DNA of 64,000 nt, taken from NCBI GenBank assembly GCA_020746105.1, contig CM036618.1, positions 14,677,001 through 14,741,000 on the forward strand, in the 5' to 3' direction. The stretch is from Trogon surrucura (Eukaryota; Chordata; Aves; Trogoniformes; Trogonidae). The notes beneath the pieces are model-generated. The model was not told the DNA's origin, did no database searches, and was given only the letters and a program-made list of their open reading frames with translations. Within the stretch, counting starts at the first letter, position 1. The number at the start of each line of letters is the position of its first letter. The position numbers were made by a program, and so were the translations under genes. Positions 47,269 through 58,896 of the stretch are shown here, in pieces.

Positions 47269-48427
47269 TGTGGTGGGTTAACTGTGTCTGGATGCCAGGT
47301 GCCTACCAAAGCTGCTCTATCACTCCCCTACTCAGACAAACAGGGGAGAGAAAATACAACAAAAGGCTCATGGGTGGAAATAAGGGCAGGGACAGATCAC
47401 TCACCATTTAGCACAACAGGCAAAACAGACTCAACTAGGGGAAATGAATTTAATTTATTATCAGTTAAATCAGAGTACGATAATGAGAAATAAAACCAAA
47501 TCTTAAAACACCTTTCTCCCACCCCTTTCTTCACACTCGGTATTTGCTGCCTCCTCCCCCAGAGCAGCACAGGGGCCAGGAAATGGGAGTTGGGGTCAGT
47601 TCATCACACGTCTCTGCCACTCCTTCCTCCTTGGTGGGAGGACTCCTCACACTCTTCCCCTGCTCTAGTATGGGGTCCCTCCCATGGGAGACTTCTTCAA
47701 CACTGGTCTTTCTCATGGGCTGCAGTTCTTCATGGACTGCTCCAGCACAGGTCCCTTCCACAGCGTGTAGTCCTGCCAGAACAGGCTGCTCCAGCCTGGT
47801 TCCCCCACAGGGTCACAAGTGCTGCCAGCAAACCTGCTCCAGACTGGACTCTTCTCTCCATGGATCCACAGGTCCTGCTAGGAGCCTACTCTAGCATAGG
47901 CTTTCCACTTGGTCACAGCCTCCTTCAGGCATCTGCCTGTTTCAGCATGGGGTATTCCATGGGCTACAGGTGGACATCTACACCCTTGTCATCTCCATGG
48001 ACTGCAGGGGGACAGCCTGCCTCAGTATGGTCTTCAGCCATGGACTGCAAGGGAATTTCTGCTTTGGTGCCTGGAAGATTTCCTCTGCTTCTGCCCGTGA
48101 CAGGGAGGTTGGATTAAATGATCTCTAAAGTCCCTTCCAGCCTAGGCCATTCTATGATTCTTCACTGACCCTGGTGTGTGTTTTACATATTCTCATTCCT
48201 CTCTCTGGCTGCAGTTGTGCAAGGTTTTCTCCCCTTTCGTAAATATGTTATCCCAGAAGCGTTACCACCATCACTGATGGGCTCAGCCTTGGCCAGTGGC
48301 GAGTTCATCTTTGCAGCCACCTGGCTTCAGCTCTATCAGATCTAGGGGAAGCTTCCAGCACCTTCTCAGAGAAGCCTCCCCTATGGTCTTCTGCTACCAA
48401 ACCTGTCCACACAAATCCAATGCAACA
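47269..48427. mobile_element. LTR-like endogenous retrovirus element (probable solo LTR)
   Basis: It starts TGTGGTGGGTTAACTG and ends ATGCAACA, with TGTA just outside both ends (47265-47268 and 48428-48431), so TG...CA termini and a 4-bp duplication, or 5 bp if ATGTA is counted. The body (ATGCCAGGTGCCTACCAAAG, ACTCCCCTACTCAGACAAAC, CTGGCTGCAGTTGTGCAAGG, GATGGGCTCAGCCTTGGCCA) matches a common passerine LTR-type repeat. Between about 47655 and 48060 it holds degenerate 45-60-bp units around CTGCTCCAG...CCATGGG. It is non-coding; long ORFs inside are shadows. It is interrupted at 48093-48160 by a SINE/CR1 tail. Transcriptional polarity is unclear. Confidence 0.75.
48093..48160 (+). mobile_element. 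5'-truncated SINE/CR1 tail inserted in the LTR
   Basis: GCCCGTGACAGGGAGGTTGG, ATTAAATGATCTCTAAAGTC, CCTTCCAGCCTAGGCCATTC and TATGATTC are almost identical to the tail of the SINE at 31380-31463. LTR sequence resumes at TTCACTGACC. Without the tRNA head it could be TguSINE1 or its CR1-X-type partner. Confidence 0.85.
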
Positions 48428-48782
48428 TGTAGTCAGTTTCTGTGTTATCTATTGAAAATAGATGTAGAAGCTGAAATACCTGATGTAGTCACCGGTCAGC
48501 ATACCTAACTTTATATTAAGCTGAGTTTCGTTCTTCTGCGGACATGAAATGCTGAAACATTTTCTGATAGCAATTGATGAAAGTCAGCCTCTTTTCTCAA
48601 GGCACAAAGGTAATAAAATACTAAACCTGGTGCACTATTTATGAGGAAAAAAAGAGGGAAACGGTAATTGCTGAAGGAAGTAAGACAGTGAAAATCAATG
48701 TTTATAAACTTTATCATAAAACGTGATTACCATTAAATCTGAACTGTCTACTCAATGTATATTCTTCTCTCTCCAAAATCAG
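48428..48782. other. AT-rich intergenic stretch
   Basis: No gene or element recognised between the LTR-like repeat and the next candidate exon. Confidence 0.6.
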
Positions 48783-48945
48783 CATCTTCTGCCAAGCTGT
48801 GCTGACACGGTGCCACTGTCCTGTCAGTGTAACCTCCAAGGCTTCCCTTGCTTGCAGGACATGGTAACAGGGAATCCAGCTTCACAGAGAGCTCTGATTT
48901 ATAGTCCAGTGTCCTTTGCAACCCAGACGCAGAAAACTGCATGAT
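48783..48945 (+). other. Candidate coding exon of an unknown gene (exon D)
   Basis: After CTCCAAAATCAG the frame reads HLLPSCADTVPLSCQCNL, QGFPCLQDM, then VTGNPASQRALIYSPVSF to a TGA. There are two readings: a terminal exon with AATAAA at 49032-49037 downstream, or an internal exon ending at the good donor ATG|GTAACA (48864). Cysteine-rich like candidates A and B, but the family is unknown and the minus strand is open too. Confidence 0.22.
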
Positions 48946-49394
48946 GGCCTTTTTCTTTGAGAATGTTTATCTGCATAATGTGTGTGTAAAATATTTATTC
49001 TAATGAGCAAAACAGATGTATGCTGTTTGAAAATAAAATGTAGTGCTTGAAAACAAATAAGCAGAAGGAGTTTAGCTTAAATGGGAGAACAATAGAGAAC
49101 ACAAACTGTGACTGAAACCAGGGGGTGATTTTAATTAATCTGGTAGTACCATCTGCACTAGTTCTGGCTATAGTGGAATAAGACACAACAGTATCTGAAT
49201 GCAATTTTCAATAGTACATACATGAAATATGTATAGGCAGTATCCTATATAATCTCAAAAAAAGAGAATGGTAGTGCAATTTAAGGTCCGGTCATGGAAT
49301 TGTTTCTTTTGTGACCTCTACCATTCGTTTAAGCACTTAATAAATGTTTGTCGTGCTTTAAATGTTATTTCTGGCAAAGACATTGCAAAGTGGA

Positions 49395-49535
49395 GCAAAA
49401 ATATGAGGAAAAACTTTTTTACTGTGAGGGTGACCGAGCACTGGCACAGGCTGCCCAGGGAGGTTGTGGAATCTCCTTCTTTGGAGACATTCAAAACCCG
49501 CCTGGACGCGTTCCTGTGGGGCATAGTCTAGGCTC
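49395..49535 (+). mobile_element. CR1 LINE fragment, end of ORF2
   Basis: The sense frame [20 protein letters not shown] then [19 protein letters not shown] ends in TAG. This is the typical last 45 or so residues of CR1 ORF2. The 3' UTR is lost after GGCTCCAGATCCAGG. Confidence 0.9.
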
Positions 49536-52500
49536 CAGATCCAGGTGTAATCTGTATCTCTTCAATGCCTTGGTAGATCTCCAGAGGAAGAAAACTCCTA
49601 GGGAAATATTTAAGTAGTGCATTTAGGGTTTTTTCGTGTTCTTAATAATGGGAAAACATGACCACACCAAACAAGTCAGACTAATTGTGGGATTTTCTAA
49701 ATATTTTATTTAACACATATAATACAGGAGTTTGAAAATCTTAGTCTGGAAAGGAATGAAAGTAGTTTATCTCACTTACAGAGATGGGCAATGGGCAAAG
49801 GTAGGTGAAGGAAGGACACTACAAGCCACAGTTTGTAATTAGAGATCTAGGATTTTTAATTAACTGCTGATGCCTTCAGATCATTTTGCTTTTAAAGGGC
49901 AGTATTTATTACGGTGGTAGTCTCTGGAGGCCCCAGTAGTAACTCATACTGTGAAAGCACTGCACAGTGTGTTAAAGATGATGTGCTTAGAGAAAAAAAA
50001 AGCAGCAAAGACATCATGGTAACATGATCTTTGCCTAGGTTCTGCTCAAACACCTGCTTGGCCTTACCAACATGAACCACAGTGGGCTGAAGATGTCTTT
50101 TTTCATTTTGTTCACCAAACTGGGTTTGTTTCTTCCACCACCTTTATCTAGAGATTCTTAGCTCAAACAAAAGTTTGGTCTTATGTGCCGGTTAGCAAGG
50201 GGAAATACCACAGGCTAGGAAGGATACCCTGCCTCTGGTTAAATGTGCCCTGGATCTGGGCAATCAGACTCTCTTTTTCTTTCAAAGAAAATCACAGAAT
50301 CACAATGAAGGCATATCAGTGACACCTTTAAGAGCATCTCTATTTAGAAAAGAACAGAAAGTTATTTCAGAACTTCTTTCCTCAGTGGCTTTCAGGAGGG
50401 GTTGTGGAAAAAACAGTATTTCTTCAGATTTCAGTAAACAGTAAGCAATATTTCAGGAGCAAAACCAGAGGAAAAGGCTTGGTTCTTACACATAAGTTTA
50501 GTTTGCAGAAGTCATAGTAAAGCCGTCAGTTGTCTCTGAAGCCAGAAAGAGTAGTTTTTTCTTTTTCTTATCATGTCATGGTCATATTTATGTATAAAGT
50601 TGGCAGTACTGAAAAAAGAAAGGGTAAAGGAAAAGTAACTTTTGCACTTAGCACTTCACTATCTATGAGAGCTTTTTAACACATTTACATCTAATTTCAA
50701 GAAATGCCAGTAAAATGCTCTTCTGCTACCCACATGAGACCTCTGAAAATAGTTATTTTTGATAATTCTCTGTACTGCAAGATCCTACTTTATCCGTTCC
50801 TGGGATAAGTCTGAATAACACACCCTCCAGTGTTTACAGAGCTGCCACTGAAGATGGCTGAGAAGTGTCGCACAACCGTGCGTGGGAGGTTGATGGCCAA
50901 CATCTCAAAGTCCTACTTTACTGATGAAATTGGCTTAACCCTCAGCCTGAGAGCTCTCTCTACTCTATTAAAGACTAGTATTTGGCAGTACTGTGGAAAA
51001 TAACAATTGTGATGTCAAGAGTGTTAGATTCAGTTCTTGGAGTCTGCAACTTTTCCGGCTTCTAAGAGCTGCAGATTGGTTTGCACTGCTTAATACACTT
51101 GTAACTCTGAGACATTGACCTTATGGAATGAAATTTCCCTTATCTGTTCCTTGCAATTACAAATTTGCCTGGTGAACTAGAAAAAAATAAACCACGGGGC
51201 AGATGAAGGAGGTCTTTGTTGTTGTTTGGTCTCTTGCAGTATGCCGAGGCTTTTCCTCAGTGGCCTGAAGAATTTTAGTAGAATTGTTATTACTCCTGTA
51301 GCCCCAGTGATGTACACTCACAGCTTCTGACATCACCAAAGATGAAGCAATCTGAAGAGGAAAAAAGTCCTTGCATCAAAACTGCAACTCTGAGTTTATT
51401 TATGTATATATCATAGTCACTTTTTGAAACATCCTTTTAGGAGTGATTTAATCCTGGAGTCTAGTGAAGAAGATGTAGCTCTGGGATTGACTGAACCAAC
51501 CAGGATTCGAATTGTCTTCTCCTTTCCAGTGGCTCTATAGGACACCTTATCGATGCTTTTTACTGAGACTACACTTCTGTACTCATCTTCCCACTTGTAG
51601 AGTTCATGAATGAAAAGAAGGCAGTTGTTCAGAAGTGTCCAGACACTTTGCTGCTTGGCCAGCCTACTCCTCTCTTTTAGAGCAGACACTGGGAAATGTA
51701 ACCTCAGCCAGATCGTTGGATGCTCCCTCCAGAGAAGAGCAGAGAAGAGCTTACTTCATTTGTGAGTGCTTATCTCAGTTCTCCTTTGCTGTTTAACCAT
51801 AGCACCAGTATAAACCATCTAAGGGGTTCACACATTATAGTCCTTAAAGAATGGAAGAAAGTTGCTCTTTTTAGAGCTATTCCAGACATTTGTGGTAGAA
51901 AATTAAATGAACAAAAATAGCCTGGTTTTCCTGTTTAAGGTACTTGCGGACAAACTTAGATTTTTACTGATTTTTCTTATTTCAAATATTCCAGTGGCTA
52001 TTTTTACATATGAATTTTATTCTCCAGACAGCTTACCAAACACTGTTACTTTTCTGAGCTTCTAGTATTTTTAATTAATCTATTTATTTACCTAAGAGGA
52101 TTTAAAAGCCCAGTACATGCTATTGTTTTGCTTCTGGATTACTTAGCTAAAACTCTTTTAATTTTTTGCAAGAGGAAGACAACATGATCATAGAAGTGCA
52201 TCAGAATCCATGCTATGTAAATTCCATAGATATCCCTGTGTATAGTAACAAAAATCTCCTTTACAGATGTTTAGAGGAAAATGAAAAGAGCTTCAGACCC
52301 CAGTGCTATGAATCCATGGCATGTATACTAAAGCATGCTTATGAATTATTTATGACTCAGCCTGGGAGAACACTGAAGTAATCTATCTGCCAATAATTAG
52401 GTGAGTTACACAGATGCATTAGCACTGTGCTTTGATTTGGCAATGGTTTGTGTCTGGCCTGGAACTAACTTCATGTGGTGCTTTGTCTTAATCTGTTCAA

Positions 52501-53573
52501 AGTGATAGGGCTTGCCCAGCCTTCTGTATGTAGACTGCCAATGAAAAGATGAGGTAAAGCTCGTTCTCGTAGAAGGGCACACGTGGTGTTTACTATTCCT
52601 GTGCATAGGTAGAGGTTAACAAAATACTGTCCTGACTTCTCCTTTCCGACTTAGATCTGGTGATTTCTGTAAGTCTGAAATCGCATGTCTGAGTAGTCCT
52701 AGGCAGAGAGCTGAGCTTCAGCTAGAGGGTGAGAGTCTTGGGTCCCAGAGCAGGTACCCAGTGGCACAGCACTGAACACTCCATTTACCTCCCTCTCACC
52801 TTGAACGTAACAGTTCAAAACGCATAGTTGAGATAATGAAGTTTCCCATCTAGAATGCAAAACCTTGAGAAAATAATGCCCTTTTTAACTCCAGGGGAAG
52901 TGGCACATTGTATGTACTACCACTCTGCTGCTGTGCTATTTTCAGAGTTAAGACAGAAAGAACTCAAAGTCTGATGCATTTAGCGATTAGCCGATTGTTG
53001 CCCTTAAAGATTCTTATTTTAAAAATAACTCTCACAGCCTCTTGTAAATCAAAAATTGCAAATGCATTGTGCAAGATAGGTTCCCTGCAGAGATCCAGAG
53101 ATCAATCCTTTTACATCCCAGTCATTACACAAAGAGAAGCCAGGTCAAACATCTTCAACACTGAGAAAATCAACCCAGTGACAAGAGACAGAAACTCAGC
53201 TCCACACTACTTGGTATTTACCCTGCCACTCTGTTTCAAGCAGTGATTTGACAACAATAGAGGCCAAAGTAGAAGCTGTGCTAGTTACTCTCCACAGATA
53301 ATTAGTCCTAGTACTTAACTGTCATCATGTTGAAAAGCTTTGCTTTGTTTAATTTTCATACATAGAAAGATATGTCTTTCTCAAATTAACTGCTACCAGC
53401 CTGGAGAATTGTAGCGAACAAATGCATAAATGTTTGCCTTAAACATTTCCTGGCATTTTACAAACCTCCAGCTTGGTCAAAAACAAGATTGGTTTCTGGT
53501 CCTCAGTAAACTGATAGGTGCCAAATGGAATGTGGTAGAGGGAAGCAGGAAACAGATGCCTCAAACCTGAATA
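49536..53573. other. Intergenic DNA, two unassigned ORFs
   Basis: No gene was recognised. A minus-strand frame (51689-51417, 90 codons, e.g. LYKWEDEYRSVVSVKSIDKV) and a plus-strand frame (52166-52381, 71 codons, e.g. SFRPQCYESMACILKHAYEL) look somewhat protein-like; the latter follows TTTTTTGCAAGAG, a possible acceptor. A chance origin cannot be excluded for either. The rest is AT-rich. Confidence 0.3.
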
Positions 53574-54307
53574 TGTGTGAGATCAGGAATCTTGGGGAGG
53601 CAGGATGGAGATAGGGCAATCGCAAATGCTAATGAGGATTATCGAAAACAGTGAAGTGCCTTGATCCCCTACCTGACATACTGCACGTCCATCTGCATGT
53701 AGAAAAGTGAGTATAAATTGAGGCAAGAAAAAGCAAAGACAGAAGACACAAGAGAGAAGAAGAGAAGGAGCAGCATGTAGATAGAGATGAAGACACCAAG
53801 AAGAAAAGTGCAGGAGGAGAAGAACAGATGACAGCATCCTTGAACCCTCATTGTCGGGACCAACACAGGAATCCAGACCAGTGATTTCTGTCTCTCTTCT
53901 CCCTCTCCCCCACCTCCCTCCTTCTCTCCCTTTCTTCTTTCTCACTAAGTAATTCAAGGTCTTTCATATTGTTTATTTAGTTTATGCTCAAGTTTCTTTC
54001 TAGTTAAGTAGAATATTGCCTGTTACAAGTTATTATTGTCCTTTTTCCTTGTTAACACTAAGTAACTTGCAGTTTCCTGAAGTTTGTTGTATAGCTAGTC
54101 TTTTCTTGGTTGTCATTAAGTCATAGTATATTGGCAGACCTAATGTGTTTTGTGACTAAAATCGATTATTGTGAGTCCAATCTATACGTTGTGAGAAATT
54201 AATAAATGTTTGTGTATGGACCTTGAGACTTGTCTCACTGTTGTCCGCTCTGCTGGGGAATTATGAATCTAAGTCTGTTGTCCCCTGCCTCTGGGCAGGA
54301 CATGACA
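53574..54307 (+). mobile_element. Probable solo LTR of an endogenous retrovirus
   Basis: It runs from TGTGTGAGATCAGG to GGACATGACA. GAATA flanks both sides (53569-53573 and 54309-54313); counted as six bases the flanks are TGAATA/AGAATA with one mismatch, as expected of avian class II (ERVK-like) insertions. Inside are a TATA box (TATAAA, 53712-53717), a long purine-rich then pyrimidine-rich tract (53720-53945) and AATAAA at 54201-54206. TGTCTCACTGTTGTCCGCTC follows, like a U5. No gag, pol or env sequence adjoins, so this is a solo LTR by inference. Confidence 0.7.
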
Positions 54308-56044
54308 AGAATACTTCAATGTTACCCCCTTCATTATTATGACCTTTCATATTTTGAAAAGTTTTTTAAAAAATATTCTCTAGTTTAAACAAATACAGTT
54401 CTATTTTTGTTTTTTCGACCTTTTTTTTTCCCCTCTTAATTTTTAGATCACCTCCTTTCGTTTCTCCTTGATCTGTCAAATTGTATTTGAAATATTGTAT
54501 GATAGTTATGGTCTTGTCAATGCTTGCAGAATGGGATAGCTACTTTTCATGGCCTTCATGCAATGCTCCTCTACCCTCAGTCCAGAATTACTTTTGCTCT
54601 GTACTCATGTCCTCAATTTGCTGTGTTTGTGCTTTACTATAACTCCAGCTTCGTTTCTGCGTTGGTGTTGTCTAAACAGTTTTTCTAATTTTTTGTGTTT
54701 ACACCTTTAATTTTTCTTTCTCAAGAGTACCATCTTTTTGGTTAAATTTCATGACATCTCTTTGATAAAAGGCTTTAACCATGTCCTTGAGAATCTTTAA
54801 GGCATTTGCAGCGTGCACAAATTGTTTCTGCTCTATCAACCGTATCACTACTGGAAATTCAGAATATAATTCAAAGCTTATGACAGATCTTCCAGTTCAG
54901 CTCCCACCTTCCCAGGATAAAAGTAACTATTAATAATGATTCTATGAACATGTTGTTTTCTTATTATTTTCAATTGGCTGTGGAGACATTTAATATTAAC
55001 TTCACCTAAATGGTATATCCTTAATTTTACTATGCAAATGTCAAATGCCAGAAGTTTTACTGAAGGCAAGATGCATATATTAAACTTCTTCTCACTACTC
55101 TGATAGCCTTGTCAGGGAATTAAATTTGATTAGTGTGACACCATCTGTTTTAGACAACACGTTTTTGTATTTTTTGTCATGTTAATATAATCTACTAGCT
55201 TATAAAATAATTGTTTCATAGTTTTTGCACTTTCAGATATCAGAGTTTGATCATCAGTTCCCTACTGATTGATGTATTTTTACATCTTTTTGTTTACACG
55301 TGGGTACTTTTATACTCTGGAATACCTTTTACTTTCCTTGAGCTCTTAAAGATACTTATTAATGATGTAGAGGTTGCTTTGGCTTGTTTCTTAAATACAT
55401 AGTGTTAATTTTCATGACGCTTAGCTGCCTTGACTGTATGTCACTTATCCTTAATGAAGTCTTTAATTGTTTTGGCTTGTTCTACTATTGCCAGTTACAA
55501 ATGCTAATTCTGTTGAGTATCTAGTTACACTTAATTTTTCTTAGGAAAATCGGGGCAAAAGGCACTGAAAATTTTGATTCTTTGCATCATCTGTTATTTA
55601 CTTTCCTTTGCCAGTTGATGTTCTATTTCTGTTGTTTGTTTGAGGGTTTTTTGTATATATTATAATATAAATTGTTTTGATCCCCTCTTTCTTCTTTTCT
55701 ACCACAATAATCTTTTTACCTCTGTTGCACGTAGAAGTCCACAGCTCTGTATATGGTTTGTGTCTGATTTTCTTTTTTCTTGATTCTTCTTCTTGGGGGG
55801 GAAGTCGGCTTTGTTGAAGCAAATTGCCATTTCTTTTGTTCCCTAGTGGAATCTTTTTGACTAGTAATATCTAATTTGCAGTCCATCACTGTGAATAGAT
55901 ATGTTGATCCATATGTCTCAGAACTCAGTTTTACTTGTCATTGTATCACCAGTTGCTCGGTATTACAAGATTCTCCTGCAGCTTTTCACACCCAGGATTT
56001 CAGTACTCTGAAAATTCTGTCATGTTGTGATCATTCTTCCCGAG
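54308..56044. other. AT-rich intergenic DNA
   Basis: Nothing recognised apart from T-rich runs; all ORFs are short and of chance composition. Confidence 0.6.
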
Positions 56045-57110
56045 ATCATAGAATCACAGACTCATAGAATGTGTTGGGCTGCAAGGCACCTTTAAAGGTC
56101 ATCTAGTCCAACCTCCCCTGCAGTGAGCAGGGACATCTTTAGCTAGATCAGGTTGCTCACATCCCCTTCAGGTACTGGAAGGCTGCTATAAGGTCTGCCC
56201 AGAGTCTGAACACCCCCAACTCTTTCATTCTGTCCTTTTTGTGGCCCTTCTCTGGACATGCTCCAGCACATCTACATCCTTCTTGTGTTGAGGGCTACAG
56301 AGCCAGATGCAGTACTCCAGGTGAGCTCTCACCAGAGCAGAGTAGAAGGACAGAATCATGTCCCTTGACCTTCTGGTCACATGTTTTTTGATGCAGCCCA
56401 GGATACGACTGGTCTTCTCGGCTGCAAGTGCGTGTTGCTGGCTCACGTCCAGCTCACGTCCATCAGTACCCCCAAATCCTTTTCCTCAGGGCTACTCTCT
56501 ATCACCTCATCCCCCAACCTGTATTGAAAACGAGGATTGCCCTGGCCCAGGTGCAGGACCTTGCACTTGACCTTGTTGAACCTTGTGAGATTTACATGGG
56601 CCCGCTTCTCCAGCTTGTCCAAGTCCCTCTGGAGGATGTCCTGTCCCTCTAGCATGTGGACCACACCACTCAGCTTGGTGTCATCTGCAAACTTGCTGAG
56701 GGTGCGCTCTATCCCTCTGTCAATGTCATTGATGAAGACAGCACTGGTCCCAGCAGGGACCTTTGAGTGACACCACTTGTCACCCGTTTCCTTCTGGACA
56801 TCGAGCCGTTGACCACAACACTCTGGGTGTGACCATGCAACCAATTTCTTATCCACTGAACAGTCCACCCATCAAATCTATATTTCTCCAATTTAGAAAG
56901 AAGGTTGTTGTGGGGGCTTGTATCAAAGGCCTTTCAGAAGTCCACATAGATGACATCCATTGCTTTTTCTTTGTCCACTGATTTAGTAACTTCATTGTAG
57001 AATGCCACTGGGTTGGTCAGGCAGGATTTGACTTGGTGAAACCATGTTGTCTGTCTTGAATCACCTCTTTGTCCTCCATGTGCCTTAGCAGAGCCTCTTT
57101 TTGGCTTTCG
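56045..57110 (-). mobile_element. Old CR1 LINE, about 1.07 kb, 3' UTR to RT core
   Basis: Tail ATCATAGAATCACAGACTC, CTTTAAAGGTCATCTAGTCC, then reverse ORF2. Minus-strand frames read [29 protein letters not shown] and ISRGIER-type sequence with [11 protein letters not shown] (RT motif C). Upstream, the conserved RT motif A region ends near 57110. Several frameshifts separate the pieces. A different and older subfamily than the copy at 25041. Confidence 0.9.
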
Positions 57111-58161
57111 TTTGTCATGTGAAAATATAATCTTTCTTATTTTTATGCAGTATCCTTTTTGAGATGAATGATTTCAAAATGGTTTTTGGGGAGAGGAGGT
57201 TGTATTTTTTTTTAACATGCTGATTAAGTGAAAGCATTTATGAAAACCAAGCATGCTGGCTAACACAGCTATGGTTTTGGCATTCTTTTGTTTGATTTGG
57301 GTTTTGTCTGAGTTTGGTTTTGCTTTGCTTTTTTTTTTTTTTTTGAGTTTTCTAATCCCTTTGTAGTTGTATGTGTGTACTTCATCCAGTTTCCCAAATT
57401 TTCAGCTACTCTTTAAAAGGTACTCTATTTGTTCAAGTCTCGCCAAAATATTTTCCTGTTTTGTTTTGCCATTCTCTGTTCTATTCTGTATTTGTAGGTA
57501 CACAAGCTTTATGACTTCATCTATTTTTTCAGCGGTTGCATTCTGTTTTTGCCTTCTGTCCACTTTTCCACTTAGGGGTAAAATCAGGGGATGCTGTCAC
57601 AGAGTTCCTGGTCTTTAGTGCCCCGTGTAGGAACTCTCATTTTGCCTCCAGAACCTCTCTTTTACCATTCTCTAGGTCATGGACATGTCACTGTACCATA
57701 ACTGTCATCTTGTTCCTGAATTTCCTCTTAAGGTACTTTATAAAATTGCCTTCCCATCATAAAAGTGACGAGAAGTCTTTCTAGTATCGCAAACATTGTC
57801 ATCAGTGTTCTTGATAACTGAATCTTTCACATCTACAACCTACCTCTCCTTGTTCTGTGAAGGTAAATGTTTTACAGGGTGGCCATTGTGTGGAGAAGCC
57901 ATCACCATGTCTGGGATTGCAAATGTCCTGATCTTCTGAGACTCCTTCTCCTCTTTTGCATGAGTATTGTGAACCTGGAGCAAGATCACTCCACATCATC
58001 TCTGGACAACATTCTTCCTTTTACTCATCAACTCTACAAATAGGAACCTTCATAGATAAATATACTCTTAATAAAAATGTCATCAATAATGCATCCTCTA
58101 GAGTCACTTGAGAGAGAGAAACCAATTCAAATCTTAGTTGGTTCAGCCATTCCCCTCACTT

Positions 58162-58199
58162 GGCCATAGAGAAAATTTAGGGCCATAGAGAAAATTTAG
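58162..58199 (+). repeat. Exact 19-bp tandem duplication
   Basis: GGCCATAGAGAAAATTTAG occurs twice in direct contact. Confidence 0.95.
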
Positions 58200-58882
58200 G
58201 GTGCCAGTAGCCCTCAGACTGGCAAGGTGAGCTTGAGGTACCTCAGTTCTGCTGATGTGAATGTGAATTAAGTGCTCAGGCTATTCAGGAGCTGAGTAAA
58301 TCCTTCCAGCTACAGTTTCAGGACTTTAAATACCTTTGAAAATTGGATCCATCAGACTTATATAGTGCTGTACACAGATGAATGAGCTCTTATTCTGGGA
58401 AAGGTTGGTCCATGTGTTATGGAAGTGAAAGACTTGATGTTCAAATTATTTTTGGCACAAGCGAACTAGAACTATGTTAGACAATCCAGGAGGTCCTGGT
58501 TCCCACATCAATTTCTGAACTGTTCTTTTCCTTTTGTTGTTTTTTTCTGAACTCAGTGACCTCTAATAGATTTTATTTCTGTTTCAGTGCCCTCTGGTGT
58601 TTGTATTTTTCTTTTGTTTAGTTCTGTTTTCCTCTTTCTTGTTCTGGCATACTTATACACTGAGATATCTTTCAGCTCAGTCCTTTTGTCCCCTGCAATG
58701 TTCTTTCTGACAGATCACATTTAATAACACTATTCTGTCCTCCTTTCAAAAGCGCTTGCAATGCCCTTGGTTTGTGTTATTTATTTCTCTCTGTCTTCTT
58801 TTCCTTTCTTCCTTATTTTATTCTCTTTTATAAACTCTAAAAATCTGGGGTTTATTATTCCTTGGACCACGCACCTGCAGTG

Positions 58883-58896
58883 GTTTCCATAGCAAC
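58883..58896. promoter_or_regulatory. X-box-like motif (RFX binding type)
   Basis: GTTTCCATAGCAAC is an imperfect inverted repeat close to the RFX consensus GTNRCC-N(0-3)-RGYAAC, with one mismatch in the left half. Function is not shown. Confidence 0.3.

Noticed and set aside
47544-48117. Long overlapping ORFs of 116 and 175 codons
   Set aside because: They lie wholly inside the LTR-like repeat, in its internal short units, and cross the inserted SINE tail; no protein family is visible.
50290-50345. A CR1 tail suggested by AATCACAGAATCACAAT
   Set aside because: Only the tail-like words match; the following sequence lacks the expected CR1 3' UTR, so support is too weak.
52908-53246. A 112-codon ORF
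   Set aside because: No recognisable domain, no neighbouring coding evidence, and a length within chance expectation for 64 kb in six frames.
53583-53957. A 124-codon minus-strand ORF
   Set aside because: It reads the reverse of the purine/pyrimidine tracts of the solo LTR; low complexity, not a gene.
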